From Streptomyces prunicolor NBRC 13075 (lineage in GTDB: Bacteria; Actinomycetota; Actinomycetes; Streptomycetales; Streptomycetaceae): DNA of 63,101 nt. The DNA is taken from NCBI RefSeq assembly GCF_000367365.1, contig NZ_BARF01000073.1:1-63101 (forward strand), written 5' to 3'. Position 1 is the first letter of the stretch; each line of letters opens with the position of its first letter. Of this stretch, positions 1 through 8,271 are shown in pieces. The notes under the pieces are model-generated. The model searched no databases, had not been told where the DNA came from, and worked only from the letters and a program-made list of their open reading frames with translations. The translations under genes were made by a program, and so were the position numbers.

Positions 1-177
1 CGGAGCCGCAAATCGATACAGCCCCGCGCCCCTTAGGGGGTGCTGCTGGACCGGAGTTGATTGTTTCTGGTCGGCTGCGAACCCTGTCGCGGGCCTTCGT
101 TCTTGGCGCGACCCGGGCTCGTCCCCCGAACGGGTTAATGCCCCGGTTTCTTACTCGGCGCCCCTTAAATGGGGCGG

Positions 178-969
178 GTGACCACGACCGATCGCCGTAC
201 GGCGTTGCGTGCGGGTGCCGGGCTCGTCGCCGGGGGCGCTCTTGCCGCCGGATGTGCCACGACCGGCTCCACCGCAGCCCCCGTCGCTACCCACGCCTCC
301 GCCGGCGGACCCGCGCCCGCCGCCAGGGCGACGCCGCCCACCGCCCCCGCTCCCCGCGCCTTCCCCCACCAGCCCGCGCAGATCACCCACGGACCCCGCG
401 ACCGCCCCCGGATCGCGCTCACCTTCCACGGCCAGGGCGACCCCGAGATCGCCACCGCCCTCCTCACCGAGGCCGAGAAACACGGCGCCCATGTCACCGT
501 CCTCGCGGTCGGGACCTGGCTCGACACCCACCCCGGGATGGCCCGCCGCATCCTCGACGGCGGCCACGACCTCGGCAACCACACCCAGCGGCACATCGCC
601 GTCAACACCCTGTCCGAGGCCGACGCCCGCGCCGAGATCACCGGCTGCGCCGAGCGCCTCAAGCGGCTCACCGGCTCGATCGGCACCTGGTTCAGGCCCT
701 CGCGCGCCCCGGCCGCGTCCCCGCTCGTCCAGCGCCTGACCCACCGCGTGGGCTACCCGCACGTGCTGTCCTACGACGTCGACTCCCTCGACTTCACCGA
801 GCCGGGCGCCCCCGCCGTCACCCGCAAGGTGCTCGCCGAGGTCCGCAACGGGTCGGTCGTGAGCATGCACTTCGGATACGCCGACACGGTCGCCGCGCTC
901 CCCGCCGTACTGCAAGAACTCGACCGCCGCGGACTGCGCGCGGTGACGACCACGGAGCTGCTGAGCTGA
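178..969 (+). CDS. Polysaccharide deacetylase-like (CE4 fold) Tat lipoprotein, probably lacking the catalytic Asp
   Basis: Exported NodB/CE4-type protein of about 263 residues. The N-terminus has a twin-arginine stretch (DRRTALRAG) and a lipobox LAAG followed by Cys, so it is probably a membrane-anchored lipoprotein. The NodB fold is recognisable from GNHTQRH, which carries the metal-binding H-x3-H, and from the late SMHFGYADT strand. The usual TFDDG motif reads TFHGQGD, so the catalytic-base aspartate is a histidine; de-acetylase activity is therefore doubtful. GTG 178 is preferred because TTAAAT at 165-170 could be a -10 box giving a leaderless transcript. The ATG at 169 would lie inside that box but is the alternative start. 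The stop overlaps the next ATG by one base, so the two genes are probably co-translated. Bases 1-168 hold no gene I can support. Confidence 0.8.
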   Translation: MTTTDRRTALRAGAGLVAGGALAAGCATTGSTAAPVATHASAGGPAPAARATPPTAPAPRAFPHQPAQITHGPRDRPRIALTFHGQGDPEIATALLTEAEKHGAHVTVLAVGTWLDTHPGMARRILDGGHDLGNHTQRHIAVNTLSEADARAEITGCAERLKRLTGSIGTWFRPSRAPAASPLVQRLTHRVGYPHVLSYDVDSLDFTEPGAPAVTRKVLAEVRNGSVVSMHFGYADTVAALPAVLQELDRRGLRAVTTTELLS

Positions 970-2147
970 TGCGACACATCCCCCTTGCCCGCGCCCTCAT
1001 CGCCGGGATCACCCTCGCCGCCCTCGCCGGCTGCGGCTCGCAGGACCACGCCGACGAGGCCCTCGGCACCCAGGCCGCGCTCCAGCCGCAGCAGGAGAAG
1101 AAGCCGCAGGTCGCGCGGGCGCTGCCCGGTATGCCACCGGTGCTCGACCCGGCCGACGTGTACGCGGCCGACCGCCCCAACCAACTCTCCCCGGTCGTAC
1201 GGGACTTCCCGTCGCGGGTCTATGTCCCCAACACCAACTCCAACACGGTCTCGGTGATCGACCCGAAGACGTACAGGGTCATCGAGACCATCCCGGTCGG
1301 CGCCCAGCCCCAACACGTCGTCCCCTCCTGGGACTTGAAGACCCTGTGGGTCAACAACGACCGGGGCAACACCCTCACCCCGATCGACCCGCGAACGGGC
1401 AAGGCGGGCAAGCCCGTTGACGTGCACGACCCGTACAACCTGTACTTCACGCCCAACGGCAAGTACGCGATCGTCATGGCCTCGCTGGACCGGCAGTTGG
1501 TGTTCCGGGACGCGCACACGATGAAGACGGTGAAGGCGGTCCACGTCGGCTGCTACGGCGTCAACCACGCCGACTTCTCCCCGGACGGGCGGTACTTCAT
1601 CGTCTCCTGCGAGTTCAGCGGTGAGCTGCTCAAGGTCGACACCGAGAAGATGAAGGTCATCGGGCAGCAGAAACTGCCGTTCCACGGCTCGATGCCGCAG
1701 GACGTCAAGATCTCGCCCGACGGCAAGAAGTTCTACATCGCCGACATGATGGCCAACGGCATGTGGGTCCTGGACGGCGACACCTTCGCCAAGCCGGACT
1801 TCCTGCCCACCGGCAAGGGCTGCCACGGCCTGTACATCAGCCGGGACTCGCGCGAGATGTACATCTCCAACCGCGGCGAAGGCACCATCTCCCTCTTCGA
1901 CTTCACGAAGAACAAGCTCACCAAGAAGTGGCATCTCCCGAACGGCGGCAGCCCCGACATGGGCGGCGTCTCGGCCGACGGAAAGGTCCTCTGGCTCTCC
2001 GGCCGCTACAACTCCGAGGTCTACGCCATCGACACCCGCACCGGCACCCAGCTCGCCCGCATCAAAGTCGGCGGGGGTCCCCATGGGCTCGCGGTGTACC
2101 CGCAGCCGGGCCGGTACTCACTGGGCCACACGGGCATCTTCCGCTGA
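969..2147 (+). CDS. YVTN-family beta-propeller lipoprotein
   Basis: 392-residue secreted lipoprotein with a short hydrophobic signal and lipobox LAGC. Most of the chain is beta-propeller made of YVTN/NHL-like repeats, for example YVPNTNSNTVSVID, TLWVNNDRGNTL, YIADMMANGMWVLD and MYISNRGEGTISLFD. Such propellers are usually extracellular binding or scaffold modules; no enzyme active site is visible. The start codon overlaps the stop of the deacetylase-like gene, suggesting one operon and possibly a joint role at the cell surface. The ligand cannot be read from sequence. Confidence 0.85.
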   Translation: MRHIPLARALIAGITLAALAGCGSQDHADEALGTQAALQPQQEKKPQVARALPGMPPVLDPADVYAADRPNQLSPVVRDFPSRVYVPNTNSNTVSVIDPKTYRVIETIPVGAQPQHVVPSWDLKTLWVNNDRGNTLTPIDPRTGKAGKPVDVHDPYNLYFTPNGKYAIVMASLDRQLVFRDAHTMKTVKAVHVGCYGVNHADFSPDGRYFIVSCEFSGELLKVDTEKMKVIGQQKLPFHGSMPQDVKISPDGKKFYIADMMANGMWVLDGDTFAKPDFLPTGKGCHGLYISRDSREMYISNRGEGTISLFDFTKNKLTKKWHLPNGGSPDMGGVSADGKVLWLSGRYNSEVYAIDTRTGTQLARIKVGGGPHGLAVYPQPGRYSLGHTGIFR

Positions 2148-2179
2148 CCGGATCCCAAAGCAGACTGAAATCCGGTCAG
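2144..2179 (+). terminator. Hairpin overlapping the stop codon of the YVTN gene
   Basis: A perfect 10-bp inverted repeat (CTGACCGGAT at 2144-2153, ATCCGGTCAG at 2170-2179) with a 16-nt loop begins on the stop codon. There is no T tract, which is common for Streptomyces terminators. Confidence 0.6.
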
Positions 2180-2236
2180 TTGGACACGCCCCCATACGGG
2201 TGATGATCCGCGATTCGTCGCCGCGGAACCGGGATC

Positions 2237-2848
2237 GTGCCCCGCATGATCACGATTCACCTGCGGCGACGAGTCGCTGCCGCCGCCCTGTCCCTCGCGG
2301 CCGTCTTCGCCACCACCGCCGCCACCGTCCCCACCCACACCCCGGCCAGGGTCGCCGCCGCCCCGGCCTGTCCCGTGGTCGCCGACCCCGCGATGGCCGC
2401 CGTCGACCAGCGCGTGGACATCAGCCGCATCACCCCGGACCCGGTCTGGCGCACCACCTGCGGCACCCTCTACCGCAGCGACAGCCGCGGCCCGGCGATC
2501 GTCTTCGACCAGGGCTTCGCCCCCAAGGACGTCGTCAACGGCCAGTACGACATCGAGAAGTACGTCCTCGTCAACCAGCCCTCGCCGTACGTCTCGACGA
2601 CCTACGACCACGACCTGTACAAGACCTGGTACAAGTCGGGCTACAACTACTACATCGACGCCCCGGCAGGCGTGGACGTCAACAAGACCATCGGCGATAC
2701 CCACAAGTGGGCCGACCAGGTCGAGGTCGCCTTCCCCGGCGGTATCCAGCGGCAGTACATCATCGGTGTCTGCCCGGTCGACAAGAAGACCAAGGTCGAG
2801 ATCATGAGCGACTGCGAGAGCAACCCGAACTACCGCCCGTGGCACTGA
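2237..2848 (+). CDS. Secreted Scabin/ScARP-like mono-ADP-ribosyltransferase
   Basis: 203-residue exported protein with an Arg-rich signal peptide cleaved around residues 40-43. The mature domain has the R-S-E pattern of the pierisin-like DNA ADP-ribosyltransferases: Arg80 in LYRSD, the S-T-T strand at 120-122 (YVSTTYDHD), and the Q-x-E signature at 161-163 (QVEVAFPGG). This matches the arrangement of Streptomyces Scabin and ScARP (SCO5461), whose Q-x-E motif fits modification of guanine bases, with NAD+ as donor. Cysteines near 45, 75, 179 and 193 could form disulfides, as expected for an exported toxin. The start is GTG 2237 or ATG 2246; neither has a strong ribosome site. It stands alone, and no immunity gene is obvious next to it. 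Confidence 0.88.
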   Translation: MPRMITIHLRRRVAAAALSLAAVFATTAATVPTHTPARVAAAPACPVVADPAMAAVDQRVDISRITPDPVWRTTCGTLYRSDSRGPAIVFDQGFAPKDVVNGQYDIEKYVLVNQPSPYVSTTYDHDLYKTWYKSGYNYYIDAPAGVDVNKTIGDTHKWADQVEVAFPGGIQRQYIIGVCPVDKKTKVEIMSDCESNPNYRPWH

Positions 2849-2870
2849 CGCCCAGGGCGCGCTGTGACGC

Positions 2871-3506
2871 CTATGTGGCGCTGAGCAGCACCGCCTCCGC
2901 ACCCACCGGACGGTAGCCCGCCGCCAGGAACGCCCGCATGGAGCGGGCGTTCCCCGGCGCGACCTGCGCCCACAGCGGCTCGTCGGTGAGGTGACGGGCG
3001 GCGGCCACCAGGGCCCGCCCCAGCCCCCGGTGCCGTACGTCCTCGTCGATCTCGACGGAGACCTCGAGCCGGCCCCCGACCCCGCGGCCCAGCACCACCA
3101 CACCGCCCTCCGTCGTCCACGCGCGCACGTCGTCGCGCCGGCCGCGGGCGTACACGATGCGCGGATGGTCGCCGTCCGTGATCTCCCGCAGGGGGAGCGG
3201 GGGTTCGCCCGGCAGCGGGGTACCCACGAGCATCGCGTCGATCGTCTCCGCACGACGGCCCGTCCGCTCCAGCAGGGCCATCAGGAACCACGGGTTCATC
3301 GGCGCCGCGAGCGCGTCGCACGGCACGGCGGCCAGGGTGTCGTGGACCCACTGCGGATCCTCGTCGATGAAGACGACCGCGTGCGCGGTGAAGGCGAGGA
3401 CCCCCGCGTCCCGCTCGGACATCTGCGGTACGACGGTCACGCGGCCGTCCGCCGGGGGGAGGTCGTCCCGGGCCACCGCATCGAGAATGTCCCGAAGAGT
3501 CTCCAT
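2871..3506 (-). CDS. GNAT-family N-acetyltransferase
   Basis: 211-residue protein whose C-terminal half carries the GNAT fold. It shows VSVEIDEDVRHRGLGRALV, containing the acetyl-CoA-binding R-x-x-G-x-G/A pattern, and a late strand NARSMRAFLAAGYRPVGAEAVLL. The N-terminal half has no motif I recognise. Start ATG 3506 is chosen because AAGGAG lies about 8 nt upstream; the open frame continues further but has no such site. It is divergent from the MerR gene, sharing about 58 bp, so the MerR protein may control it. Substrate unknown. Confidence 0.85.
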   Translation of the reverse strand: METLRDILDAVARDDLPPADGRVTVVPQMSERDAGVLAFTAHAVVFIDEDPQWVHDTLAAVPCDALAAPMNPWFLMALLERTGRRAETIDAMLVGTPLPGEPPLPLREITDGDHPRIVYARGRRDDVRAWTTEGGVVVLGRGVGGRLEVSVEIDEDVRHRGLGRALVAAARHLTDEPLWAQVAPGNARSMRAFLAAGYRPVGAEAVLLSAT

Positions 3507-3526
3507 CACCAAACTCCTTGCGCCGC

Positions 3527-3557
3527 TTGAGTCTCCACCCACTGGAAGGCCCACACT
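3527..3557 (+). promoter_or_regulatory. MerR-type promoter with 19-bp spacer, leaderless
   Basis: TTGAGT (3527-3532) and CACACT (3552-3557) are separated by 19 bp, the stretched spacing typical of MerR-regulated promoters. The spacer contains an imperfect inverted repeat (TCTCCA and TGGAAG). The -10-like box ends 7 nt before the MerR ATG, implying a leaderless mRNA. Inference from spacing, not a proven site. Confidence 0.45.
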
Positions 3558-3564
3558 CACAGAC

Positions 3565-4482
3565 ATGATCGACGACGGCACCGGACTCCTCACCATCGGG
3601 GAGCTGGCCAGATCCACCGGACTGACCGTGCGCACCATCCGCTACTGGTCGGACGAGGGCGTGCTCACCCCGGTGACCCGCTCCGCGGGCGGCTATCGGC
3701 TCTACGACGCCGAGTGCGCGGCCCGTCTCGAACTGATCCGCACCCTGCGCGAGTTGGGCCTCGGCCTGGACGACGTACGCAAGGTGCTGGCCGGTGAGAC
3801 GACGGTCGCGGAGGTGGCCGCCGCGCATGTGGTGGCGCTGGACGCGCAGATCAGGTCGCTGAGGGTGACCCGTGCGGTGCTGTCGACCGTCGCGAGACGC
3901 GGTTCGACCGCGGAGGAGATGACGTTGATGAACAAGCTGGCACGGCTGTCGGCGGCCGAACGCAGGCGAATCATGGAGGAGTTCGTGGAGGAGCTGTTCC
4001 ACGGGCTCGACACCGTCGATCCGGCCATCGAGGAGCGGATGCGCTCCATCGCGGTGGACCTGCCGGACGATCCGACCCCCGAACAGGTCGACGCCTGGGT
4101 GGAGTTGGCGGAGATGGTGCAGGACCCGGAGTTCCGGGCGCAGATGCGCAAGGCCGTCGAGTTCAACGCCTCGGACCAGGAGCGCGCCGCCGTCCGCGGC
4201 CGGTCCACCTGGTTCCCCATGCGGCTGGTGCAGCTGGGCGCGGAGGCCAGGGAGCGGGGGATCGCCCCCGAGTCGCCGGAGGCGGACGCGATCCTGGGGG
4301 AGGTGCTCGGCGACGGCGGCGACCCGGCCGTCGTACTCGAACGGATGGAGTCGGCGTCCAACGAACGGCTCGCCCGCTACCGGGAGTTGCTGGCCACGGT
4401 CAAGGGCGGCGGGCCCGCGGCGGCGCACCGGCCGGAGTTCGCCTGGGTGGTCGCCGCGCTGCGGGCTCGTGCGGCCGGTTAG
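3565..4482 (+). CDS. MerR-family transcriptional regulator
   Basis: 305 residues. Residues 8-75 form a winged-helix MerR DNA-binding domain (LLTIGELARSTGLTVRTIRYW, then the YRLYDAECAARLELI wing). A helical dimerisation region follows. The remaining 200 residues are acidic and helical and are not a TipAS or BltR-type domain I recognise; they presumably sense an effector. No Cys-rich metal or redox site is visible. It probably autoregulates from the 19-bp-spacer promoter just upstream and may control the divergent acetyltransferase gene. Confidence 0.88.
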   Translation: MIDDGTGLLTIGELARSTGLTVRTIRYWSDEGVLTPVTRSAGGYRLYDAECAARLELIRTLRELGLGLDDVRKVLAGETTVAEVAAAHVVALDAQIRSLRVTRAVLSTVARRGSTAEEMTLMNKLARLSAAERRRIMEEFVEELFHGLDTVDPAIEERMRSIAVDLPDDPTPEQVDAWVELAEMVQDPEFRAQMRKAVEFNASDQERAAVRGRSTWFPMRLVQLGAEARERGIAPESPEADAILGEVLGDGGDPAVVLERMESASNERLARYRELLATVKGGGPAAAHRPEFAWVVAALRARAAG

Positions 4483-4530
4483 TCTGGCCTCCGTCAACAG
4501 GCAGTAAAGCGTTACGAAGGGGCGGATCCG

Positions 4531-4743
4531 GTGGCGGACATCGAGGAAGCACGCAAGCATTTCCAGCGGATCGACACGGACGGTGACGGCTTCATCACCG
4601 CGGCCGAGTTCAAGACCGCCCTGGCCCAGGGAGGCGACTGGAACGTCACCGAGACGGTCGCCGAGGCCATCATCAAGAGCCGGGACCTCAACGGGGACAA
4701 GGTCCTGTCGTTCGACGAGTTCTGGGCCCACCTGAACAAGTGA
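4531..4743 (+). CDS. Small EF-hand calcium-binding protein (CabC-like)
   Basis: 70-residue acidic protein made almost entirely of two EF-hands. Loop 1 is DTDGDGFITAAE and loop 2 is DLNGDKVLSFDE; both have ligands at positions 1, 3, 5 and 12. Loop 2 has Lys where the canonical Gly-6 sits, so it may bind Ca2+ more weakly. Size and layout fit the CabC-type calmodulin-like proteins of Streptomyces, which buffer calcium in spore germination and aerial growth. Start is GTG 4531 with AAGGGG upstream. A strong hairpin terminator follows, so it is probably monocistronic. Confidence 0.9.
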   Translation: MADIEEARKHFQRIDTDGDGFITAAEFKTALAQGGDWNVTETVAEAIIKSRDLNGDKVLSFDEFWAHLNK

Positions 4744-4766
4744 CCCGAGAGTGACCTCCGTCTGAG

Positions 4767-4808
4767 CGGAAGGGGCGCCCGTCCTACGGTGGACGGGCGC
4801 CCCTTCCG
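4767..4808 (+). terminator. Strong intrinsic-type hairpin
   Basis: An 18-bp perfect stem (4767-4784 with 4791-4808; core GGGGCGCCCGTCC) closes a 6-nt loop, TACGGT. It ends the EF-hand gene and also lies between it and the convergent AraC gene, so it may work in both directions. Confidence 0.85.
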
Positions 4809-4853
4809 TCATGCCCGGGCGACGGGACTTCGCGGACACGGCCTAGGAGCGGC

Positions 4854-5777
4854 CTAGGAGGCTCGCTTCCGGTATGTCCCCGGTGCCACCCCGTACTCCC
4901 GCATGAACGCTTTGGCGAACGCGAACTCCGAGGTGTAGCCGGTTCGTTGGGCCACCAGCCGGAGCGGTATGTCCTCCTCGCGCAGCAGCCGCCCCGCGGT
5001 GATCATCCGCCACCACGTCACATACGTCAGCGGTGGTCTGCCCACCAGGGTCGCGAACCGGCGGGCGAAGGCGGCGCGGGACAGGCCGGCCCGGGTGCCG
5101 AGTTCCTCGACCGTCCACGGGCGGGCCGGGTCGGCGTGCACCGCGTGGAGGGCCGCCGCGATCGCCGGGTCCGCGAGCGCCGCCGCCCAGCCCGTGGGGT
5201 GCCCGCAGCCGTGCCGCCCGTCCAGCCACCAGGCGCGCAGGATGTACAGCAGCAGGGTGTCGAGGAGCGAGCCGACGATGGTGTCCGAGCCCGGCTGAGG
5301 TTCCTCCAGTTCCGTGCCGAGCAGCTCCACCGCCGCCCGCAGCGACCGGTGGGCGCCGACCCGGGCGGGCAGGTGGACCACCTCGGGCAGCTCGGTGAGC
5401 AGGGGGTGGGCGCGGGCCCGGTCCAGCAGATAGGCGCCGCACAGCAGGACCGCGTCCGGGGGTGCCGACTCCCGTGCGGGGGAGGGCGGTTGGGGCCAGC
5501 TGCCGTCCGCGCGCAGCCGCATCTCCGCCACCGGTACATCGAGCCCACTGGCCAGCGTGTGCCCGCGCCCGTGCGCCAGGAACACCACGTCACCGGGCCC
5601 GAGCGCCACCGGCTCGCCCTCGGCCGGGATCACCCAGCCCGAGCCCCGCAGCACCACATGGAACCCGGCTCCGTCCGAGGCCTCGAAACGCATCCCCCAG
5701 GGCGCGTACCTGTCCCGGCGCGAGGAGTGCGGCCGTCCGGTGCGCATCGCGGCGACGGCGTCACTGAGTACGTCCAT
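4854..5777 (-). CDS. AraC-family regulator with N-terminal cupin
   Basis: 307 residues. The N-terminal 190 residues form a cupin-type sensor (for example FHVVLRGSGWVIP, ALGPGDVVFLAHGRGHTL). The C-terminal 100 residues are an AraC double helix-turn-helix (WTVEELGTRAGLSRAAFARRF and PLRLVAQRTGYTSEFAFAKAF). ATG 5777 is preferred to upstream in-frame starts because the next gene is divergent and begins about 100 bp away. This family often controls the adjacent divergent oxidoreductase, here the quinone-oxidoreductase-like gene. Effector unknown. Confidence 0.87.
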   Translation of the reverse strand: MDVLSDAVAAMRTGRPHSSRRDRYAPWGMRFEASDGAGFHVVLRGSGWVIPAEGEPVALGPGDVVFLAHGRGHTLASGLDVPVAEMRLRADGSWPQPPSPARESAPPDAVLLCGAYLLDRARAHPLLTELPEVVHLPARVGAHRSLRAAVELLGTELEEPQPGSDTIVGSLLDTLLLYILRAWWLDGRHGCGHPTGWAAALADPAIAAALHAVHADPARPWTVEELGTRAGLSRAAFARRFATLVGRPPLTYVTWWRMITAGRLLREEDIPLRLVAQRTGYTSEFAFAKAFMREYGVAPGTYRKRAS

Positions 5778-5878
5778 CTCCGCACCGTAGCCCGTGTGTT
5801 GGAGGCGAAGACGGGCGGACATGAATCGGAGACCGAAGGACATGGATCGTCTCGTGACCGACGCCTAGCGTCGACGTC

Positions 5879-6880
5879 ATGCCAACCACCGCACGCACCG
5901 TGCTCTTTCACGAGATCGGCGGCCCCGCGGTCCTGCGCGTCGAGGACACCGCCGTCCCGGACCCCGCTCCCGGCCAAGTCGCCCTGCGCGTGGAGGCGTT
6001 GGGGCTGAATCGCGCCGAAGCCCTGTTCCGCGCGGGCACTTACTACTACCAGCCGTCACTGCCCGCCTCCCGGCTCGGCTACGAGGCCGCGGGCCTCGTC
6101 ACCGCTGTCGGCGAGGGCGTGACCGAACTCGCCGTAGGAGACCCGGTGTTGACGGGCCCGGGCATCGAGATGAGCAGCCAGGGCGTGTACGCGGAGCAGA
6201 TCGTCCTGCCCGCGACCGCCGTGCTACGGCGCCCCGCCACCGTCGACGCCGTCACCGGGGCCGCGGCCTGGCTGACGTACACCACGGCGTACGGAGCGCT
6301 GCTGGAGACGGCCGGCCTCAGGCCGGGTGACCGGGTCCTGATCACCGGTGCGTCCAGTGGCGTCGGTACCGCGGCGATCCAGGTCGCCCGTCGTATCGGC
6401 GCGATCCCGCTCGCCACCACCCGCACCGAGGCGAAGCGGCAGCGGCTCCTGGCGCTGGGCGCGGAGGACGTGATCGTCTCCGGCGAGTCCGGAGCGGAGG
6501 GCGTGGCGAAGGAGGTCGGACGGCTCACCGGGGGCCGGGGCGTCGAGGTGATCTTCGACGCGATCGGCGGCCCCGGCTTCCGCCCGCTCGCCGGCGCGCT
6601 CGCGCCGGGCGGTTCGTTGGTCGTCTACGGCTGGCTGGACCCCGGCCCCGCCGAGCTGCCCTGGAACTGGCCGCTCACGATCCACGCCTACGCCAACATG
6701 GCCCTGACCGGGACGGCCGACGGGCGCCGCCGTGCCGCCGCGTTCCTCGACGCGGGCCTGACGGACGGCGGTTTCCGGCCGGTCGTGGGAGAGGTCTTCG
6801 AGGGCCTGGACTCTATCCGGGACGCTCACCGGCTGATGGAGTCGAACGCCCATACGGGCAAGATCGTCGTACGGATCTGA
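5879..6880 (+). CDS. Zinc-type alcohol dehydrogenase / quinone oxidoreductase (MDR) family
   Basis: 333-residue medium-chain dehydrogenase/reductase. A GroES-like domain occupies about residues 1-130 and an NADPH Rossmann domain follows, with GASSGVGTAAIQVARRIGA as the nucleotide motif. It lacks the Cys/His pattern of a catalytic or structural zinc site, so it belongs with the quinone-oxidoreductase branch. A TAGCGT box about 8 nt before the ATG suggests a leaderless transcript. It is divergent from an AraC regulator that may respond to its substrate. Confidence 0.87.
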   Translation: MPTTARTVLFHEIGGPAVLRVEDTAVPDPAPGQVALRVEALGLNRAEALFRAGTYYYQPSLPASRLGYEAAGLVTAVGEGVTELAVGDPVLTGPGIEMSSQGVYAEQIVLPATAVLRRPATVDAVTGAAAWLTYTTAYGALLETAGLRPGDRVLITGASSGVGTAAIQVARRIGAIPLATTRTEAKRQRLLALGAEDVIVSGESGAEGVAKEVGRLTGGRGVEVIFDAIGGPGFRPLAGALAPGGSLVVYGWLDPGPAELPWNWPLTIHAYANMALTGTADGRRRAAAFLDAGLTDGGFRPVVGEVFEGLDSIRDAHRLMESNAHTGKIVVRI

Positions 6881-6985
6881 GGATCTGCCGAACGGTCGAG
6901 GAACCGGAATAGCCGACGACCGACCCGGGTTGAGGCCACCAGAAGCATGCGCATGCATGAATTCTGGATCGGCGAAGGGTCTGTC

Positions 6986-7645
6986 ATGAAGATCGGCATC
7001 ATCGGTGCGGGCAACATCGGCGGCAACCTCACCCGGCGGCTCACCGCGCTCGGGCACGACGTCTCCGTCGCCAACTCGCGCGGCCCGCAGACGCTCACCG
7101 CGCTGGCCGAGGAGACGGGTGCGACCCCAATACCGGTCGAGGAGGCGGCGAACGGGGCCGAGGTCGTCGTGGTCACCATCCCGCTGAAGGCGGTCGCGAA
7201 CCTGCCCAAGGGCTTCCTCGACGGCGCGGCGGCGAACGTCGCGGTCATCGACACCAACAACTACTACCCCGGGCGGGACGGCCGGATCGCCGCGATCCTC
7301 GACGAGGGCCTCACCGAGAGCCGTTGGGTCGCGCAGCGGATCGGCCACACCGTCATCAAGGCCTTCAACGGCACCTACGCCCAGGACATCCTCGACGCTC
7401 ACCGCCCGGCCGGCGCCCCCGACCGCCTCGCCCTCCCAGTGGCCGGCGACGACGAGGCGGCGAAGCGTGTCGTCAGGGCCCTGATCGACGACCTCGGCTT
7501 CGACACCGTCGACTCGGGCACGCTCGACGAGTCCTGGCGGCAGCAGCCGGGGACGCCGGTGTACGGGCTGCGGGAGGGCGTGGACGCGATCGTGAAGGGG
7601 CTGGCGGAGGCTTCGCCGGAGCGGACCGGGGACTTCAAGGGCTGA
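6986..7645 (+). CDS. NADPH-dependent F420 reductase-like NAD(P)-binding protein
   Basis: 219-residue single Rossmann domain starting MKIGIIGAGNIGGNL, the dinucleotide-binding motif of the NADP oxidoreductase coenzyme-F420-dependent family. VIDTNNYYP and the VIKAFNGTYAQDI segment are typical of this family's substrate side. ATG 6986 is chosen because GAAGGG precedes it; an in-frame ATG at 6947 would add 13 residues with no family similarity. Members reduce F420 with NADPH or act on other substrates, so the reaction is not certain. Confidence 0.82.
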   Translation: MKIGIIGAGNIGGNLTRRLTALGHDVSVANSRGPQTLTALAEETGATPIPVEEAANGAEVVVVTIPLKAVANLPKGFLDGAAANVAVIDTNNYYPGRDGRIAAILDEGLTESRWVAQRIGHTVIKAFNGTYAQDILDAHRPAGAPDRLALPVAGDDEAAKRVVRALIDDLGFDTVDSGTLDESWRQQPGTPVYGLREGVDAIVKGLAEASPERTGDFKG

Positions 7646-7655
7646 GAAACATGGA

Positions 7656-7697
7656 GTGGGGCCGCGACCGCCCGTGACTCAGGCGCTCGCGGCCCAC
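7656..7697. terminator. Hairpin between convergent genes
   Basis: GGGCCGCGA near 7658-7667 pairs with TCGCGGCCC at 7687-7695, with one bulged G. It lies across the junction of the F420-reductase-like gene and the convergent GH25 gene and could stop transcription from either side. Confidence 0.45.
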
Positions 7698-8236
7698 GTC
7701 TTCAACGCCGCCTTGCTCGCGAAGTCCGCCACGTCCTTGTCGTGCGGGTCCGACGTGTACTGGTGGAACTTCCAGTCCGCCTTGATGCGGGGCTTGCCGG
7801 CCGTCGTGTAATCGGCGATCCACAGGCCGTCGCCCGCGTAGGACGTCTTGTCGAGGTTCAGCCAGAAGCTGCGGTTGCAGTAGAGGATCACCCGGTTGTT
7901 CGGGCGGAGGGACTTCACCTTGCGGATGAAGCTGTCCTTCTCCGCGTTCGTGGCGTGGGTGCCGTCGCCTGTCGTCTCCCAGTCGACGGCCAGCAAGTCG
8001 CCTGCTTTTTCAGGGGCCTTGCTCACGAAGTAATCCGCCTGGGCCGTGATGTCGCCCGGCCAGAGGAAGTGGTAGAAACCGACGACCAGTCCCGCGTCAC
8101 GGCCCGTTTTCGTCTGGGCGGTGAGTCTGGGGTTGACGTACGAATGGCCCTCCGTCGCCTTGATGAAGACGAAGGAGGAGCCGTCCGTGTCGTACGCGGT
8201 GGACTGGAACGCGCTTACGTCGATGCCATGCAACAT
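7679..8236 (-). CDS. GH25-family lysozyme-like protein
   Basis: 185 residues covering one GH25 (Cellosyl/Lys1) domain. The start MLHGIDVSAFQ gives the first catalytic-site Asp, and LLAVDWETTGDGT holds the D-x-E catalytic pair expected for 1,4-beta-N-acetylmuramidases. The end of the domain (GLWIADYTT, then FHQYTSDP) is present, so it is full length for the domain. There is no signal peptide, which is odd for a cell-wall hydrolase. It sits 35 bp after the PI-PLC gene on the same strand. A GGGGGAC/GTCCCCC inverted repeat directly precedes the ATG and may limit translation. Confidence 0.87.
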   Translation of the reverse strand: MLHGIDVSAFQSTAYDTDGSSFVFIKATEGHSYVNPRLTAQTKTGRDAGLVVGFYHFLWPGDITAQADYFVSKAPEKAGDLLAVDWETTGDGTHATNAEKDSFIRKVKSLRPNNRVILYCNRSFWLNLDKTSYAGDGLWIADYTTAGKPRIKADWKFHQYTSDPHDKDVADFASKAALKTWAASA

Positions 8237-8271
8237 GGGGGACTTGTGCCCCGTCCCCCGGATCCGGAACC

